Assembly: GCF_007858185.1 (NCBI RefSeq)
Contig: NZ_VFES01000006.1
Coordinates: forward strand, 216,972 to 280,971
Reading direction: 5' to 3'
Origin: Pseudomonas grimontii
Lineage (GTDB): Bacteria; Pseudomonadota; Gammaproteobacteria; Pseudomonadales; Pseudomonadaceae
DNA length: 64,000 nt
Both the position numbers and the translations under genes were made by a program. How positions within the stretch are numbered: position 1 is the stretch's first letter; each line of letters begins with the position of its first letter. The notes beneath the pieces are model-generated. The model was not told the DNA's origin, did no database searches, and was given only the letters and a program-made list of their open reading frames with translations. Below are positions 36,646 through 45,017 of this stretch, piece after piece.

Positions 36646-38199
36646 ATGTCATCTTCCGCCCCGAACGCTGTCCTCTCGGTCAGCGGTATCGGCAAGACCT
36701 ATGCCCAGCCGGTTCTGTCCGACATCACCCTCACGCTCAACCGTGGTGAAGTGTTGGCGCTGACCGGTGAGAACGGCGCAGGCAAAAGTACGCTGTCGAA
36801 GATCATTGGCGGGCTGGTCATGCCGACCACCGGGAACATGCAGTTCAATGGCCAGGATTACCGCCCCGGCAGCCGAACCCAGGCTGAAGCGTTGGGCGTG
36901 CGCATGGTCATGCAGGAACTCAACCTGTTGCCGACGCTGACCGTGGCCGAAAACCTGTTCCTGGATAACCTGCCCAGTCACTGTGGCTGGATCAGCCGCA
37001 AGCAGTTGCGCAAGGCTGCGATCGAGGCCATGGCTCAGGTCGGCCTGGACGCCATCGACCCGGACACTCTGGTTGGCAGCCTGGGTATCGGCCACCAGCA
37101 GATGGTCGAGATCGCCCGCAACCTGATTGGCGACTGCCATGTGCTGATCCTCGACGAGCCCACGGCGATGCTCACGGCCCGTGAAGTCGAGATGCTGTTT
37201 GAGCAAATCACCCGCTTGCAGGCTCGGGGCGTGGCGATCATTTACATTTCCCATCGGTTGGAAGAGCTGGCCCGTGTCGCCCAGCGCATTGCGGTATTGC
37301 GCGACGGCAAACTGGTCTGCGTCGAGCCGATGGCCAATTACAACAGCGAACAACTGGTCACCTTGATGGTCGGCCGGGAGCTGGGTGAACACATCGACCT
37401 GGGACCGCGCAGCATCGGCGGCCCGGCCCTGACCGTGAAGGGCCTGACCCGCTCGGACAAGGTCCGCGACGTATCCTTTGAAGTGCGTGCCGGTGAGATC
37501 TATGGCATTTCCGGCCTGATCGGCGCTGGTCGTACAGAGTTGCTGCGCCTTATCTTCGGTGCCGACCTGGCCGACAGCGGCACTGTGGCCCTGGGGACGC
37601 CGGCCCAGGTGGTGAGTATCCGCTCGCCGGTGGACGCCGTGGGTCATGGCATTGCCCTGATCACCGAGGACCGCAAGGGCGAAGGGCTGCTGCTGACCCA
37701 GTCGATCAGTGCGAATATCGCGCTGGGCAACATGCCGGAAATTTCCGCTGGCGGTTTGGTCAATAACCGCAACGAAACCGCACTGGCCAAGCGTCAGATC
37801 GACGCCATGCGTATCCGCAGTTCCAGCCCGGCGCAATTGGTCTCCGAACTGTCCGGCGGCAACCAGCAGAAAGTTGTGATCGGTCGCTGGCTGGAGCGCG
37901 ATTGCTCAGTAATGCTGTTCGACGAGCCTACCCGGGGCATCGACGTCGGTGCCAAGTTCGACATTTATGCCTTGCTCGGCGAGTTGACCCGCCAGGGCAA
38001 GGCGCTGGTGGTGGTGTCCAGCGACCTGCGGGAACTCATGCTGATCTGCGACCGCATCGGCGTGCTATCCGCCGGGCGCCTGATCGAGACCTTCGAGCGC
38101 GACAGCTGGACCCAGGACGAATTGCTCGCCGCCGCGTTTGCCGGCTATCAGAAACGTGATGCGCTGCTCAACGATGCCGCGCCTAGGAATACCCCATGA
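36646..38199 (+). CDS. rbsA: Ribose ABC transporter, ATP-binding protein
   Basis: 517 aa with two fused ABC modules. The N-terminal one has Walker A TGENGAGKSTLSK (about residues 42-54), signature GSLGIGHQQMVEIARNL and Walker B HVLILDEPTAML. The C-terminal one has a degenerate Walker A (GLIGAGRTELLRL), signature LSGGNQQKVVIGRWL and Walker B VMLFDEPTRGID. That pattern is usual for sugar importers of this class. The stop overlaps the rbsC start (ATGA). Confidence 0.95.
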   Translation: MSSSAPNAVLSVSGIGKTYAQPVLSDITLTLNRGEVLALTGENGAGKSTLSKIIGGLVMPTTGNMQFNGQDYRPGSRTQAEALGVRMVMQELNLLPTLTVAENLFLDNLPSHCGWISRKQLRKAAIEAMAQVGLDAIDPDTLVGSLGIGHQQMVEIARNLIGDCHVLILDEPTAMLTAREVEMLFEQITRLQARGVAIIYISHRLEELARVAQRIAVLRDGKLVCVEPMANYNSEQLVTLMVGRELGEHIDLGPRSIGGPALTVKGLTRSDKVRDVSFEVRAGEIYGISGLIGAGRTELLRLIFGADLADSGTVALGTPAQVVSIRSPVDAVGHGIALITEDRKGEGLLLTQSISANIALGNMPEISAGGLVNNRNETALAKRQIDAMRIRSSSPAQLVSELSGGNQQKVVIGRWLERDCSVMLFDEPTRGIDVGAKFDIYALLGELTRQGKALVVVSSDLRELMLICDRIGVLSAGRLIETFERDSWTQDELLAAAFAGYQKRDALLNDAAPRNTP

Positions 38200-39173
38200 A
38201 AACCACAACTTCCCCCGGTAAAACCGGCGGCAACTTCTACGGCCTGGGCACCTACCTGGGGCTGGCCGGCGCATTGCTGGCGATGATCGCGCTGTTTTCG
38301 GTGCTCAGCGATCACTTCCTGTCCTATGACACGTTCAGCACCCTGGCCAACCAGATTCCGGACCTGATGGTGCTGGCGGTGGGCATGACCTTCATCCTGA
38401 TCATCGGCGGTATCGACCTGTCGGTGGGCTCGGTGCTGGCGTTGGCGGCGTCGGCGGTCAGCGTGGCGATTCTCGGTTGGGGCTGGAGTGTTTTACCGGC
38501 CGCCGTGCTCGGCATGGGCTGCGCCGCGTTGGCCGGCACTATCACTGGTTCGATCACGGTGGCCTGGCGCATTCCATCGTTTATCGTGTCTCTTGGTGTG
38601 TTGGAAATGGCTCGTGGCGTGGCGTACCAGATGACCGGTTCGCGCACGGCCTATATCGGCGATTCGTTTGCCTGGCTGTCCAACCCGATAGCCTTCGGCA
38701 TTTCGCCGTCGTTCATCATCGCTTTGCTGGTGATCATTGCCGCCCAACTGGTATTGACCCGCACCGTATTCGGTCGCTACCTGATCGGTATCGGCACCAA
38801 CGAAGAAGCTGTGCGCCTGGCCGGGATCAACCCCAAGCCGTACAAGATTCTGGTATTCAGTCTCATGGGACTGCTGGCCGGTGTGGCGGCGTTGTTCCAG
38901 ATTTCGCGCCTGGAAGCAGCAGACCCAAATGCGGGCTCCGGCCTGGAGCTGCAAGTGATCGCTGCGGTGGTGATCGGAGGTACCAGCCTGATGGGTGGGC
39001 GAGGGTCGGTGATCAGTACCTTCTTCGGTGTGTTGATTATTTCGGTATTGGCCGCCGGCCTTGCGCAGATCGGTGCCACGGAGCCCACCAAGCGCATCAT
39101 TACCGGTGCCGTGATCGTGATCGCCGTGGTCCTGGATACTTACCGCAGCCGCCGCGCCAGTCGGCGAGGCTGA
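38196..39173 (+). CDS. rbsC: Ribose ABC transporter, permease
   Basis: 325 aa, about eight to ten membrane segments. FILIIGGIDLSVGSVLALAA (about residues 66-85) and GTNEEAVRLAGINPKPYKI (the cytoplasmic coupling loop) are family motifs. A run of VVIGGTSLMGGRGSVIST lies near residue 260. It overlaps rbsA by four bases and precedes rbsR by three. Confidence 0.94.
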   Translation: MKTTTSPGKTGGNFYGLGTYLGLAGALLAMIALFSVLSDHFLSYDTFSTLANQIPDLMVLAVGMTFILIIGGIDLSVGSVLALAASAVSVAILGWGWSVLPAAVLGMGCAALAGTITGSITVAWRIPSFIVSLGVLEMARGVAYQMTGSRTAYIGDSFAWLSNPIAFGISPSFIIALLVIIAAQLVLTRTVFGRYLIGIGTNEEAVRLAGINPKPYKILVFSLMGLLAGVAALFQISRLEAADPNAGSGLELQVIAAVVIGGTSLMGGRGSVISTFFGVLIISVLAAGLAQIGATEPTKRIITGAVIVIAVVLDTYRSRRASRRG

Positions 39174-39176
39174 ACC

Positions 39177-40220
39177 ATGGCGACGATCAAGGATGTGGCA
39201 GCGCTTGCGGGTATTTCCTACACCACGGTATCCCATGTGGTGAACAAGACGCGCCCGGTGAGCGAGCCGGTACGGATCAAGGTTGAAGCGGCGATCAAGC
39301 AGCTCGACTACGTGCCCAGCGCTGTCGCGCGTTCGCTCAAGGCCAAGACCACGGCCACCATAGGATTGCTGGTGCCCAACAGCCTCAACCCGTATTTTGC
39401 CGAGTTGGCCCGGGGCATTGAGGATTATTGTGAGCGTAACGGCTACTGCGTGATTCTCTGCAACTCCGACGACAACGCGGAAAAACAACGCAGCTATTTG
39501 CGGGTGTTGCTGGAAAAACGCGTCGATGGCTTGATCGTGACCTCGGTAGGTGGTGATGACAGCGGCCTCGCCGCAGGCTTGAGCGCAGTGCGCACGCCCA
39601 TGGTGATTGTCGACCGGGCACTGGATGGCATCGATGTCGACCTGGTGCGCATCGACCACGAGGAGGGCGCCTACCTGGCGACCCGGCACTTGCTTGAGCT
39701 GGGGCATCGGGACATCGCCTGCATCGGCGGCCCGGCCCATACGCGCGTCGCGCAAATGCGCCTGGCGGGTTACCACCGTGCGCTCCATGAAGCGGGTGTG
39801 CGGGTGATCGCCAATCGCATCCGGGAAAGCGACTTCACCAGCACCGGCGGTTATGCTGCTGCCGTGCAATTGCTGGCGCAAAACCCGCCCAGCGCGATTT
39901 TCGCCAGCAACGACATGATCGGCTTTGGCGTGTTGCGCGCGGCGGCGGAGCGTAATATTCGCGTGCCCGGCGAACTGTCGGTGATCGGTTTCGATGACAT
40001 TCAAATGAGCCGCTACGTGTACCCGGCGCTGACCACGGTCGGCCAGTCGATCCTGCAACTGGGCGAGACGGCTGCCGAGCTTTTACTGCGACGAATTGCA
40101 ACCCCCCCAACTGCCGATCGATCAACGCATCGTGACGCCAAGCATCGTGTTGCGCGAGTCGACGGCGCCAGTCGCCGGTGTGTTTGCCCAATACCGCTGA
40201 ACCGAATTGATGAGTACTGA
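39177..40220 (+). CDS. rbsR: LacI-family repressor RbsR with frameshifted C-terminus
   Basis: 347 aa as read. The N-terminal HTH (TIKDVAALAGISYTTVSHVV), hinge (SAVARSLKAKTT) and sugar-binding core are normal. After LLLRRIAT, at a run of seven C (40102-40108), the frame gives an Arg-rich tail without family likeness. One base fewer would instead give QLPIDQRIVTPSIVLRESTA and a stop at 40200, a typical LacI-family end (about 340 aa). So either the C-tract is one base too long (mutation, slippage or sequencing error) or the tail is altered. It should bind the palindrome at 35490-35503. Confidence 0.88.
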   Translation: MATIKDVAALAGISYTTVSHVVNKTRPVSEPVRIKVEAAIKQLDYVPSAVARSLKAKTTATIGLLVPNSLNPYFAELARGIEDYCERNGYCVILCNSDDNAEKQRSYLRVLLEKRVDGLIVTSVGGDDSGLAAGLSAVRTPMVIVDRALDGIDVDLVRIDHEEGAYLATRHLLELGHRDIACIGGPAHTRVAQMRLAGYHRALHEAGVRVIANRIRESDFTSTGGYAAAVQLLAQNPPSAIFASNDMIGFGVLRAAAERNIRVPGELSVIGFDDIQMSRYVYPALTTVGQSILQLGETAAELLLRRIATPPTADRSTHRDAKHRVARVDGASRRCVCPIPLNRIDEY

Positions 40221-40223
40221 TGT

Positions 40224-41141
40224 ATGCCAGCAAAAGTAGTGGTAGTAGGCAGCTTGAACATGGACCTGGTCACCCGCGCGAGTCGGCTGCCCCGTGCGGG
40301 TGAGACCTTGATCGGCCAGACGTTTTCCACGGTGCCTGGCGGCAAGGGCGCCAACCAGGCCGTGGCATCGGCGCGACTGGGGGCTGATGTGGCAATGATC
40401 GGCTGTGTCGGTGCCGATGCCTATGGCACTGAACTGCGTGACGCCTTGCTGGTGGAAGGTATTGATTGCCAGGCGGTGAGCACCGTGGACGGTTCCAGTG
40501 GCGTGGCCTTGATTGTGGTGGATGACAGCAGCCAGAACGCGATTGTGATTGTTGCCGGCAGCAACGGCGAGCTGACACCCGCCTCACTGCAGGCGTCTGA
40601 TGCGGTGCTGCAGGCCGCCGATGTGATCATCTGCCAGCTTGAAGTGCCGATGGACACCGTGGGCTACACCCTCAAGCGCGGTCGTGAACTAGGCAAGACC
40701 GTGATCCTCAACCCGGCGCCGGCCAGCGGTCCATTGCCCGCCGACTGGTACGCCTCGGTCGATTACCTGATTCCCAACGAAAGCGAAGCCAGCGCACTGA
40801 GCGGCGTGACAGTCGACTCCCTCGACAGTGCCAAGGCGGCGGCGACACGGCTGATCCAGGCGGGAGCCGGTAAAGTCATTATTACCCTGGGTGCCCAAGG
40901 TGCGTTGTTTGCCGATGGCCAGGGCTTTGAGCACCTGGTGGCGCCCAAGGTCAAGGCGGTGGATACCACGGCTGCCGGCGATACCTTTGTCGGTGGTTTT
41001 GCCGCGGCACTGGCCAGTGGCAAAAGTGAAGCCGAGGCCATCCGTTTCGGCCAGGTCGCGGCAGCATTGTCAGTCACCCGTGCCGGTGCGCAACCCTCCA
41101 TTCCTACGCTGCATGACGTTCAAGGTTTTGTGCCTTTATGA
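40224..41141 (+). CDS. rbsK: Ribokinase
   Basis: 305 aa. PfkB family; phosphorylates ribose to ribose 5-phosphate. N-terminal [20 protein letters not shown] and [18 protein letters not shown], and C-terminal [13 protein letters not shown] with the catalytic Asp (about residue 250) are intact. NPAP and the [12 protein letters not shown] segment precede it. It overlaps rbsD by four bases (ATGA). Confidence 0.94.
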   Translation: MPAKVVVVGSLNMDLVTRASRLPRAGETLIGQTFSTVPGGKGANQAVASARLGADVAMIGCVGADAYGTELRDALLVEGIDCQAVSTVDGSSGVALIVVDDSSQNAIVIVAGSNGELTPASLQASDAVLQAADVIICQLEVPMDTVGYTLKRGRELGKTVILNPAPASGPLPADWYASVDYLIPNESEASALSGVTVDSLDSAKAAATRLIQAGAGKVIITLGAQGALFADGQGFEHLVAPKVKAVDTTAAGDTFVGGFAAALASGKSEAEAIRFGQVAAALSVTRAGAQPSIPTLHDVQGFVPL

Positions 41142-41542
41142 AAAAGACCCCTCTGCTCAATATCGCTCTGTCGCGTTTGATCGCATCCCTGGGCCATGGC
41201 GACATCCTGGTGATCGGCGACGCCGGCCTGCCAGTGCCGCCGGGAGTCGAGTTGATTGACCTGGCGCTGACCCAGGGCATTCCGGACTTCATCAGCACCC
41301 TACGTATCGTGCTCAGTGAAATGCAGGTGGAAAGCCACGTGCTGGCGGAAGAAATCCTGCTCAAGCAGCCACCCGCGCTGACTGAGCTGAACGCGATGAC
41401 TGAACAGGCCGCCCTCGGCGAGCGACGTCTGCTCAGCCATGAACAATTCAAGCAACTGAGCCGTAACGCGCGCGCTGTCGTGCGCACCGGCGAGTGCCAG
41501 CCTTACTGCAATATCGCGCTGGTGTCCGGCGTAACCTTCTAG
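41138..41542 (+). CDS. rbsD: D-ribose pyranase
   Basis: 134 aa, normal length. Converts beta-pyranose to furanose forms of ribose so that RbsK can act. The catalytic His lies in [20 protein letters not shown] (about residue 20) and the C-terminal [17 protein letters not shown] is the family end. It overlaps rbsK. Confidence 0.94.
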   Translation: MKKTPLLNIALSRLIASLGHGDILVIGDAGLPVPPGVELIDLALTQGIPDFISTLRIVLSEMQVESHVLAEEILLKQPPALTELNAMTEQAALGERRLLSHEQFKQLSRNARAVVRTGECQPYCNIALVSGVTF

Positions 41543-41568
41543 AGTTTCCCAACGACAAGGAGTGTTTT

Positions 41569-42597
41569 ATGCAACGTGGTCTCCCAACCCTGAGAAATCT
41601 GTTTCGGAGTGTCCTGCTTTTGTCCGCACTCACTGCTGCAAGCGCCCAGGCGGCGGAAAAAATCGACTTGATCATCGACACCGACCCAGGCGCCGACGAT
41701 GTGGTGGCTTTGCTCTTCGCCATGGCTTCACCGGACGAGTTGAATATTCGTGCGCTGACCACCGTCGCCGGCAACGTGCGCCTGGACAAGACCTCGCGTA
41801 ACGCGCGTCTGGCCCGCGAGTGGGCCGGGCGCGAAGACATCCCGGTGTACGCCGGCGCACCCAAGCCGCTGCTGCGCACACCGATCTATGCCGAGAACAT
41901 CCATGGCAAAGAAGGTATTTCCGGCGTCACCGTCCACGAGCCTAAAAAGGGCCTGGCTGAAGGCAACGCCGTTGATTACCTGGTCAAGACCCTCCGTGCT
42001 GCCAAGCCTCACAGCATCACCATTGCCATGCTCGGCCCGCAGACCAACTTGGCACTGGCATTGACTCAGGACCCTGAAATCACCCAAGGCATCAAGGAAG
42101 TGGTGGTGATGGGCGGCGCGCACTTCAACGGCGGCAACATTACGCCGGTTGCCGAGTTCAACCTGTTTGCCGATCCGATTGCGGCCGAGATTGTGCTCAA
42201 GAGTGGCGTCAAGCTGACTTACCTGCCGCTGGACGTGACTCACAAGGTGCTGACCAGTGAGGCGCGCTTGAAAAAGATCGCCGATATCAAGAACAACGCG
42301 AGCAAGGTCGTCGGCGATATTCTCAATGAATACGTCAAGGGCGATATGGAGCACTACGGTATTCCGGGCGGCCCGGTCCATGACGCCACTGTCATTGCCT
42401 ACCTGCTCAAGCCGTCTTTGTTCACGGGGCGTCAGGCCAATATGGTGGTGGACAGCCGCGAAGGCCCGACCTTCGGCCAGACCATCGTTGATTGGTACGA
42501 CGGCCTGAAGCAGACAAAGAATGTGTTCTGGGTTGAGAACGGCGACGCCCAGGGCTTCTTCGATCTGCTCACCGAGCGCCTGGCGCGCTTGAAGTAA
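41569..42597 (+). CDS. Exported nucleoside hydrolase
   Basis: 342 aa from ATG 41569 with ACAAGGAGTGTTTT upstream. Signal peptide (about residues 1-28, ending ASAQA-AEK). The IUNH metal site DLIIDTDPGADDVVALLF (about residues 32-49) and MLGPQTNLALAL, VVMGGAHFNGGN, EFNLFADPIAA and PVHDATVIAYLL follow. Nucleoside hydrolases release ribose and base. The signal places the reaction in the periplasm, where RbsB would catch the ribose. It is 26 bases after rbsD and followed by a terminator, so it is the last gene of the operon. Confidence 0.92.
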   Translation: MQRGLPTLRNLFRSVLLLSALTAASAQAAEKIDLIIDTDPGADDVVALLFAMASPDELNIRALTTVAGNVRLDKTSRNARLAREWAGREDIPVYAGAPKPLLRTPIYAENIHGKEGISGVTVHEPKKGLAEGNAVDYLVKTLRAAKPHSITIAMLGPQTNLALALTQDPEITQGIKEVVVMGGAHFNGGNITPVAEFNLFADPIAAEIVLKSGVKLTYLPLDVTHKVLTSEARLKKIADIKNNASKVVGDILNEYVKGDMEHYGIPGGPVHDATVIAYLLKPSLFTGRQANMVVDSREGPTFGQTIVDWYDGLKQTKNVFWVENGDAQGFFDLLTERLARLK

Positions 42598-42598
42598 C

Positions 42599-42625
42599 CC
42601 GGCCGACGGCTCGTCAGCCGGTTCT
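42599..42625 (+). terminator. Terminator of the rbs operon
   Basis: CCGGCCGACG (42599-42608) pairs with CGTCAGCCGG (42612-42621) with one mismatch and loop GCT, followed by TTCTTATT. Confidence 0.7.
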
Positions 42626-42837
42626 TATTCGCGCTCGGGGTCTTGTGCCCCCATGTGATCGGCCGGGTATTTTTCGAATACCTGGCCGATGAATGCTTGC
42701 GCTGCCTGGGTGCCGAGTTCCTTGACCAGCAGGTCGATACCGATGATTGCCAGTTCCTCCGGGCTTCCTGGACTGTAGGAGCTTTGTCCTTGGGGCCACT
42801 TGGCTTTGATGTCGGCTTGGAGCGTTACGGTGGTCAT
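42625..42837 (-). CDS. Hypothetical small protein
   Basis: 70 aa from ATG 42837. It starts MTTVTLQADIKAKWPQGQSS and ends in the acidic DHMGAQDPERE. The middle (PEELAIIGIDLLVKELGTQA) is helical. No membrane segment or signal. A longer frame to 42867 exists. No family recognised and the ribosome site is weak. Confidence 0.5.
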   Translation of the reverse strand: MTTVTLQADIKAKWPQGQSSYSPGSPEELAIIGIDLLVKELGTQAAQAFIGQVFEKYPADHMGAQDPERE

Positions 42838-42991
42838 GGAAGTCTCACGGGTTGAAATACGGGGCAATGCGCTGGAACGCGGCTCTAACGGGCGCAGTTA
42901 ATCATTTTGCGCGGGGTTTGGCACTGCTACTTAGGCATGAAGCAGGTGCTGTGCGACACTGTCCCCCTGTTTAATTGCCGGGGGACACCGC

Positions 42992-43297
42992 GTGCAGATC
43001 GATTTGAATAACCCCGAGAACCTGACCCTGGCCGCCGTGCGCCAGCTGATCGCCAGTGCCAGTGATGACGAACATACCCAGCTGCGTGTGACCAAGGCTG
43101 GGATTGCCTACATATCTTCGGGGGTGGTGGGAGGCACTGACATCGACGGCCTGCTGTTTCGCCTGGAGACCTGGGCCAAGGGCTCCGGCTATGTCGGCAA
43201 CGTCGCGGCCAGCGATGAGGTCTGGGTCACACAGATTTTTAATGCGCTGAAGCAGAACTGGCCGAAGCCGCCGTTTGATTACATCGACATCTACTGA
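42992..43297 (+). CDS. Hypothetical protein
   Basis: 101 aa from GTG 42992 with GGGGGACACC upstream. It starts MQIDLNNPENLTLAAVRQLI and contains HTQLRVTKAGIAYISSGVVG and GSGYVGNVAASDEVWVTQIF. A soluble small protein with mixed helices and strands; I do not recognise the family with certainty. Stands alone. Confidence 0.6.
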   Translation: MQIDLNNPENLTLAAVRQLIASASDDEHTQLRVTKAGIAYISSGVVGGTDIDGLLFRLETWAKGSGYVGNVAASDEVWVTQIFNALKQNWPKPPFDYIDIY

Positions 43298-43439
43298 TTG
43301 CGTTCATATTTGGTCACGATTGATCGGGCGAATGCCTGCTGATAGTCGGGCAGACTTGCCTATCGGCGGTTTACGTTTTGAAACCAATCAGCCAGACCGC
43401 TGTCGCACGATCTCTGTTCATTTTTCAATAGGAGGCTTC

Positions 43440-43760
43440 ATGCCTTGGAAGCTCGCATCATTAGGTACTTTGTTGGCAGCACTCGCGTTGGCGGGTTGCA
43501 GCACCCCGGGTGCCTCTGAGCCAGCCAAAGACGCCGCCGTGACCGATGCCGGTCATAGCCGCTGTGAGTCGAAGGCCGCCGAATTCACCATCGGCCAGAA
43601 GGCCTCGCCCCAGTTGCTGGAGCAGGCCCGTACCCGCGCCGGTGCGCAGAACGCACGGATCCTCAAGCCCAACGATATGATCACGCTGGAATACCGCTCC
43701 GACCGCCTGAACCTGAACACCGATGACAACCTGGTGATCACGCGCGTTAATTGCGGCTGA
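43440..43760 (+). CDS. Lipoprotein with peptidase-inhibitor I78 domain
   Basis: 106 aa from ATG 43440, with ATAGGAGGCTTC upstream. Lipobox LALAGC at about residues 15-20. The mature part shows AAEFTIGQKASPQLLEQART and ARILKPNDMITLEYRSDRLN followed by DNLVITRVNCG. That is the I78 family pattern, small inhibitors of serine peptidases. It is followed by a bidirectional terminator shared with cspA. Confidence 0.85.
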   Translation: MPWKLASLGTLLAALALAGCSTPGASEPAKDAAVTDAGHSRCESKAAEFTIGQKASPQLLEQARTRAGAQNARILKPNDMITLEYRSDRLNLNTDDNLVITRVNCG

Positions 43761-43787
43761 TCGCTTCCAGGCGTTTGCAACACCCAT

Positions 43788-43819
43788 AAAAAACCCCGTC
43801 ACATGGACGGGGTTTTTTT
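43788..43819. terminator. Bidirectional terminator between the I78 gene and cspA
   Basis: AAACCCCGTC (43791-43800) pairs with GACGGGGTTT (43806-43815); A run on the left and T run on the right serve both strands. Confidence 0.92.
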
Positions 43820-43833
43820 AGCTCAGCGGAGAA

Positions 43834-44046
43834 TTACTCGCCGCGAACCTGTGCAGCTTGCATACCCTTTTGGCCTTTCTCAGCCACGAAGGAAACGGTT
43901 TGGCCTTCTTTCAGGCTTTTGAAACCGTCGCTTTCGATAGCTTTGAAGTGTACGAACAGGTCGTCACCGCCACCTTGAGGAGTGATGAAGCCGAAGCCTT
44001 TTTCATCGTTGAACCATTTAACGGTGCCGGTTTGGCGATTAGACAT
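43834..44046 (-). CDS. cspA: Cold-shock-like protein
   Basis: 70 aa from ATG 44046 with TTGGAGATACACC upstream. The OB-fold RNA-binding motifs are intact: [16 protein letters not shown] (RNP1) and DDLFVHF (RNP2). Single-stranded nucleic-acid chaperone. The start at 44046 follows a leader of unknown length; several csp paralogues exist in Pseudomonas, so the symbol denotes the family. Confidence 0.93.
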   Translation of the reverse strand: MSNRQTGTVKWFNDEKGFGFITPQGGGDDLFVHFKAIESDGFKSLKEGQTVSFVAEKGQKGMQAAQVRGE

Positions 44047-44201
44047 GGTGTATCTCCAAGAAACATATATTTTCAGTAGTGCTGTGCTGCTCAGGCCAAC
44101 TGGGCACACTGGGCTATCATAGTCGAAATGTTCGACTTGGGAGCCCCCCCAAGGCATTGTTTGCTAATCAATAGCGTTGCGTTTGGTACTTGTGTCGGCT
44201 G

Positions 44202-44224
44202 AAAGCCCCGATCTACGGGGCTTT
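44202..44224. terminator. Perfect hairpin in the csp leader region
   Basis: AAAGCCCCG (44202-44210) pairs with CGGGGCTTT (44216-44224), loop ATCTA. It looks like a terminator, either for the minus-strand gene ending at 44336 or upstream of cspA. Confidence 0.55.
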
Positions 44225-44335
44225 GGCGCGAAATATCAGCTGGTAAAAAAAGCCGTAAAAGCTGCGTAATTTGTGCGAAATGGCAGTTTTAAGGCTGTTT
44301 TTCTGGCAAAACGGCCGTCTGATCAGGGGCCGATC

Positions 44336-44650
44336 TTACTTTTTCTTCACGACTTTGCAGGACGAAATAGCCGCGACCGCTTTGTTTTTAAGCGCCGGGC
44401 TGGCGTTCTGGTTGGTCATGAGTTCCTTGATTTCCGCAGTGCTCAATTCGGCGTTGATCTTGTCGGCGCCGCATTCGCAGTGGGCTGTGGCAGTTTTCAC
44501 GTCCACGTTCTGACTGGCTGCGGAAGTACAGTCTTTGACGAAGCTGTCACGGGCACCGGCTGGCCAGTTCGAAGGGGCCGCTGCTTGCGCGCCGAGGGAA
44601 AGCAGGGTCAGGGAAGCGGCGAGAGCGAGGGTCGAGGTAAAACGCATCAT
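44336..44650 (-). CDS. Small exported protein with conserved cysteines
   Basis: 104 aa from ATG 44650 with AAAGGAGCATCCC upstream. Signal peptide MMRFTSTLALAASLTLLSLG ending near AQA-AAP. The mature part has four cysteines (DCTSAA, HCECG, SSCKVV) and is helical. It is probably a small periplasmic disulfide-bonded protein. No family recognised. The minus-strand end is basic (KVVKKK). Confidence 0.65.
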   Translation of the reverse strand: MMRFTSTLALAASLTLLSLGAQAAAPSNWPAGARDSFVKDCTSAASQNVDVKTATAHCECGADKINAELSTAEIKELMTNQNASPALKNKAVAAISSCKVVKKK

Positions 44651-45017
44651 GGGATGCTCCTTTGGGTCGATGACGAACAGCGATTCTCAGTGGGTTTGAG
44701 GCGTGGCGTACAGCTCAAGTTCACTTTTGCAGCTATAAAGGCTGGAATTTGTGTTTGCATCGGATACTGCCGGCGCGATGACCGTTCATCTGTGCTAGCA
44801 TCTTTGGCTTGGCTAATTCCGGGCGCGCCATTTGCCGCCTTGCCATGTTTCCTTTTAGCTCACTCCAGTCACTGTGGTTCGATTATCGGTTGGCCGAAAG
44901 GCTCCTGCCGCTGTAAGGCAGGCGTTCATCACTGAACGGCCTGGTGTTGGATCTTGTACTGGCTCATCCCAACCCACGTGACCTTTGGTAGGGGTCACCA
45001 CTAGGAGAGGAGGCGCC
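44651..45017 (+). promoter_or_regulatory. Non-coding leader upstream of thrS
   Basis: No gene is evident in these 367 bases. A GCTAGCATC box near 44797 may be a -10 element. Hairpins occur near 44908-44921 (CCTGCC/GGCAGG) and 44980-44998 (TGACC/GGTCA). The transcript leader of thrS may therefore be structured, which would fit leader control of threonyl-tRNA synthetase, but no T-box is seen. Confidence 0.35.
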
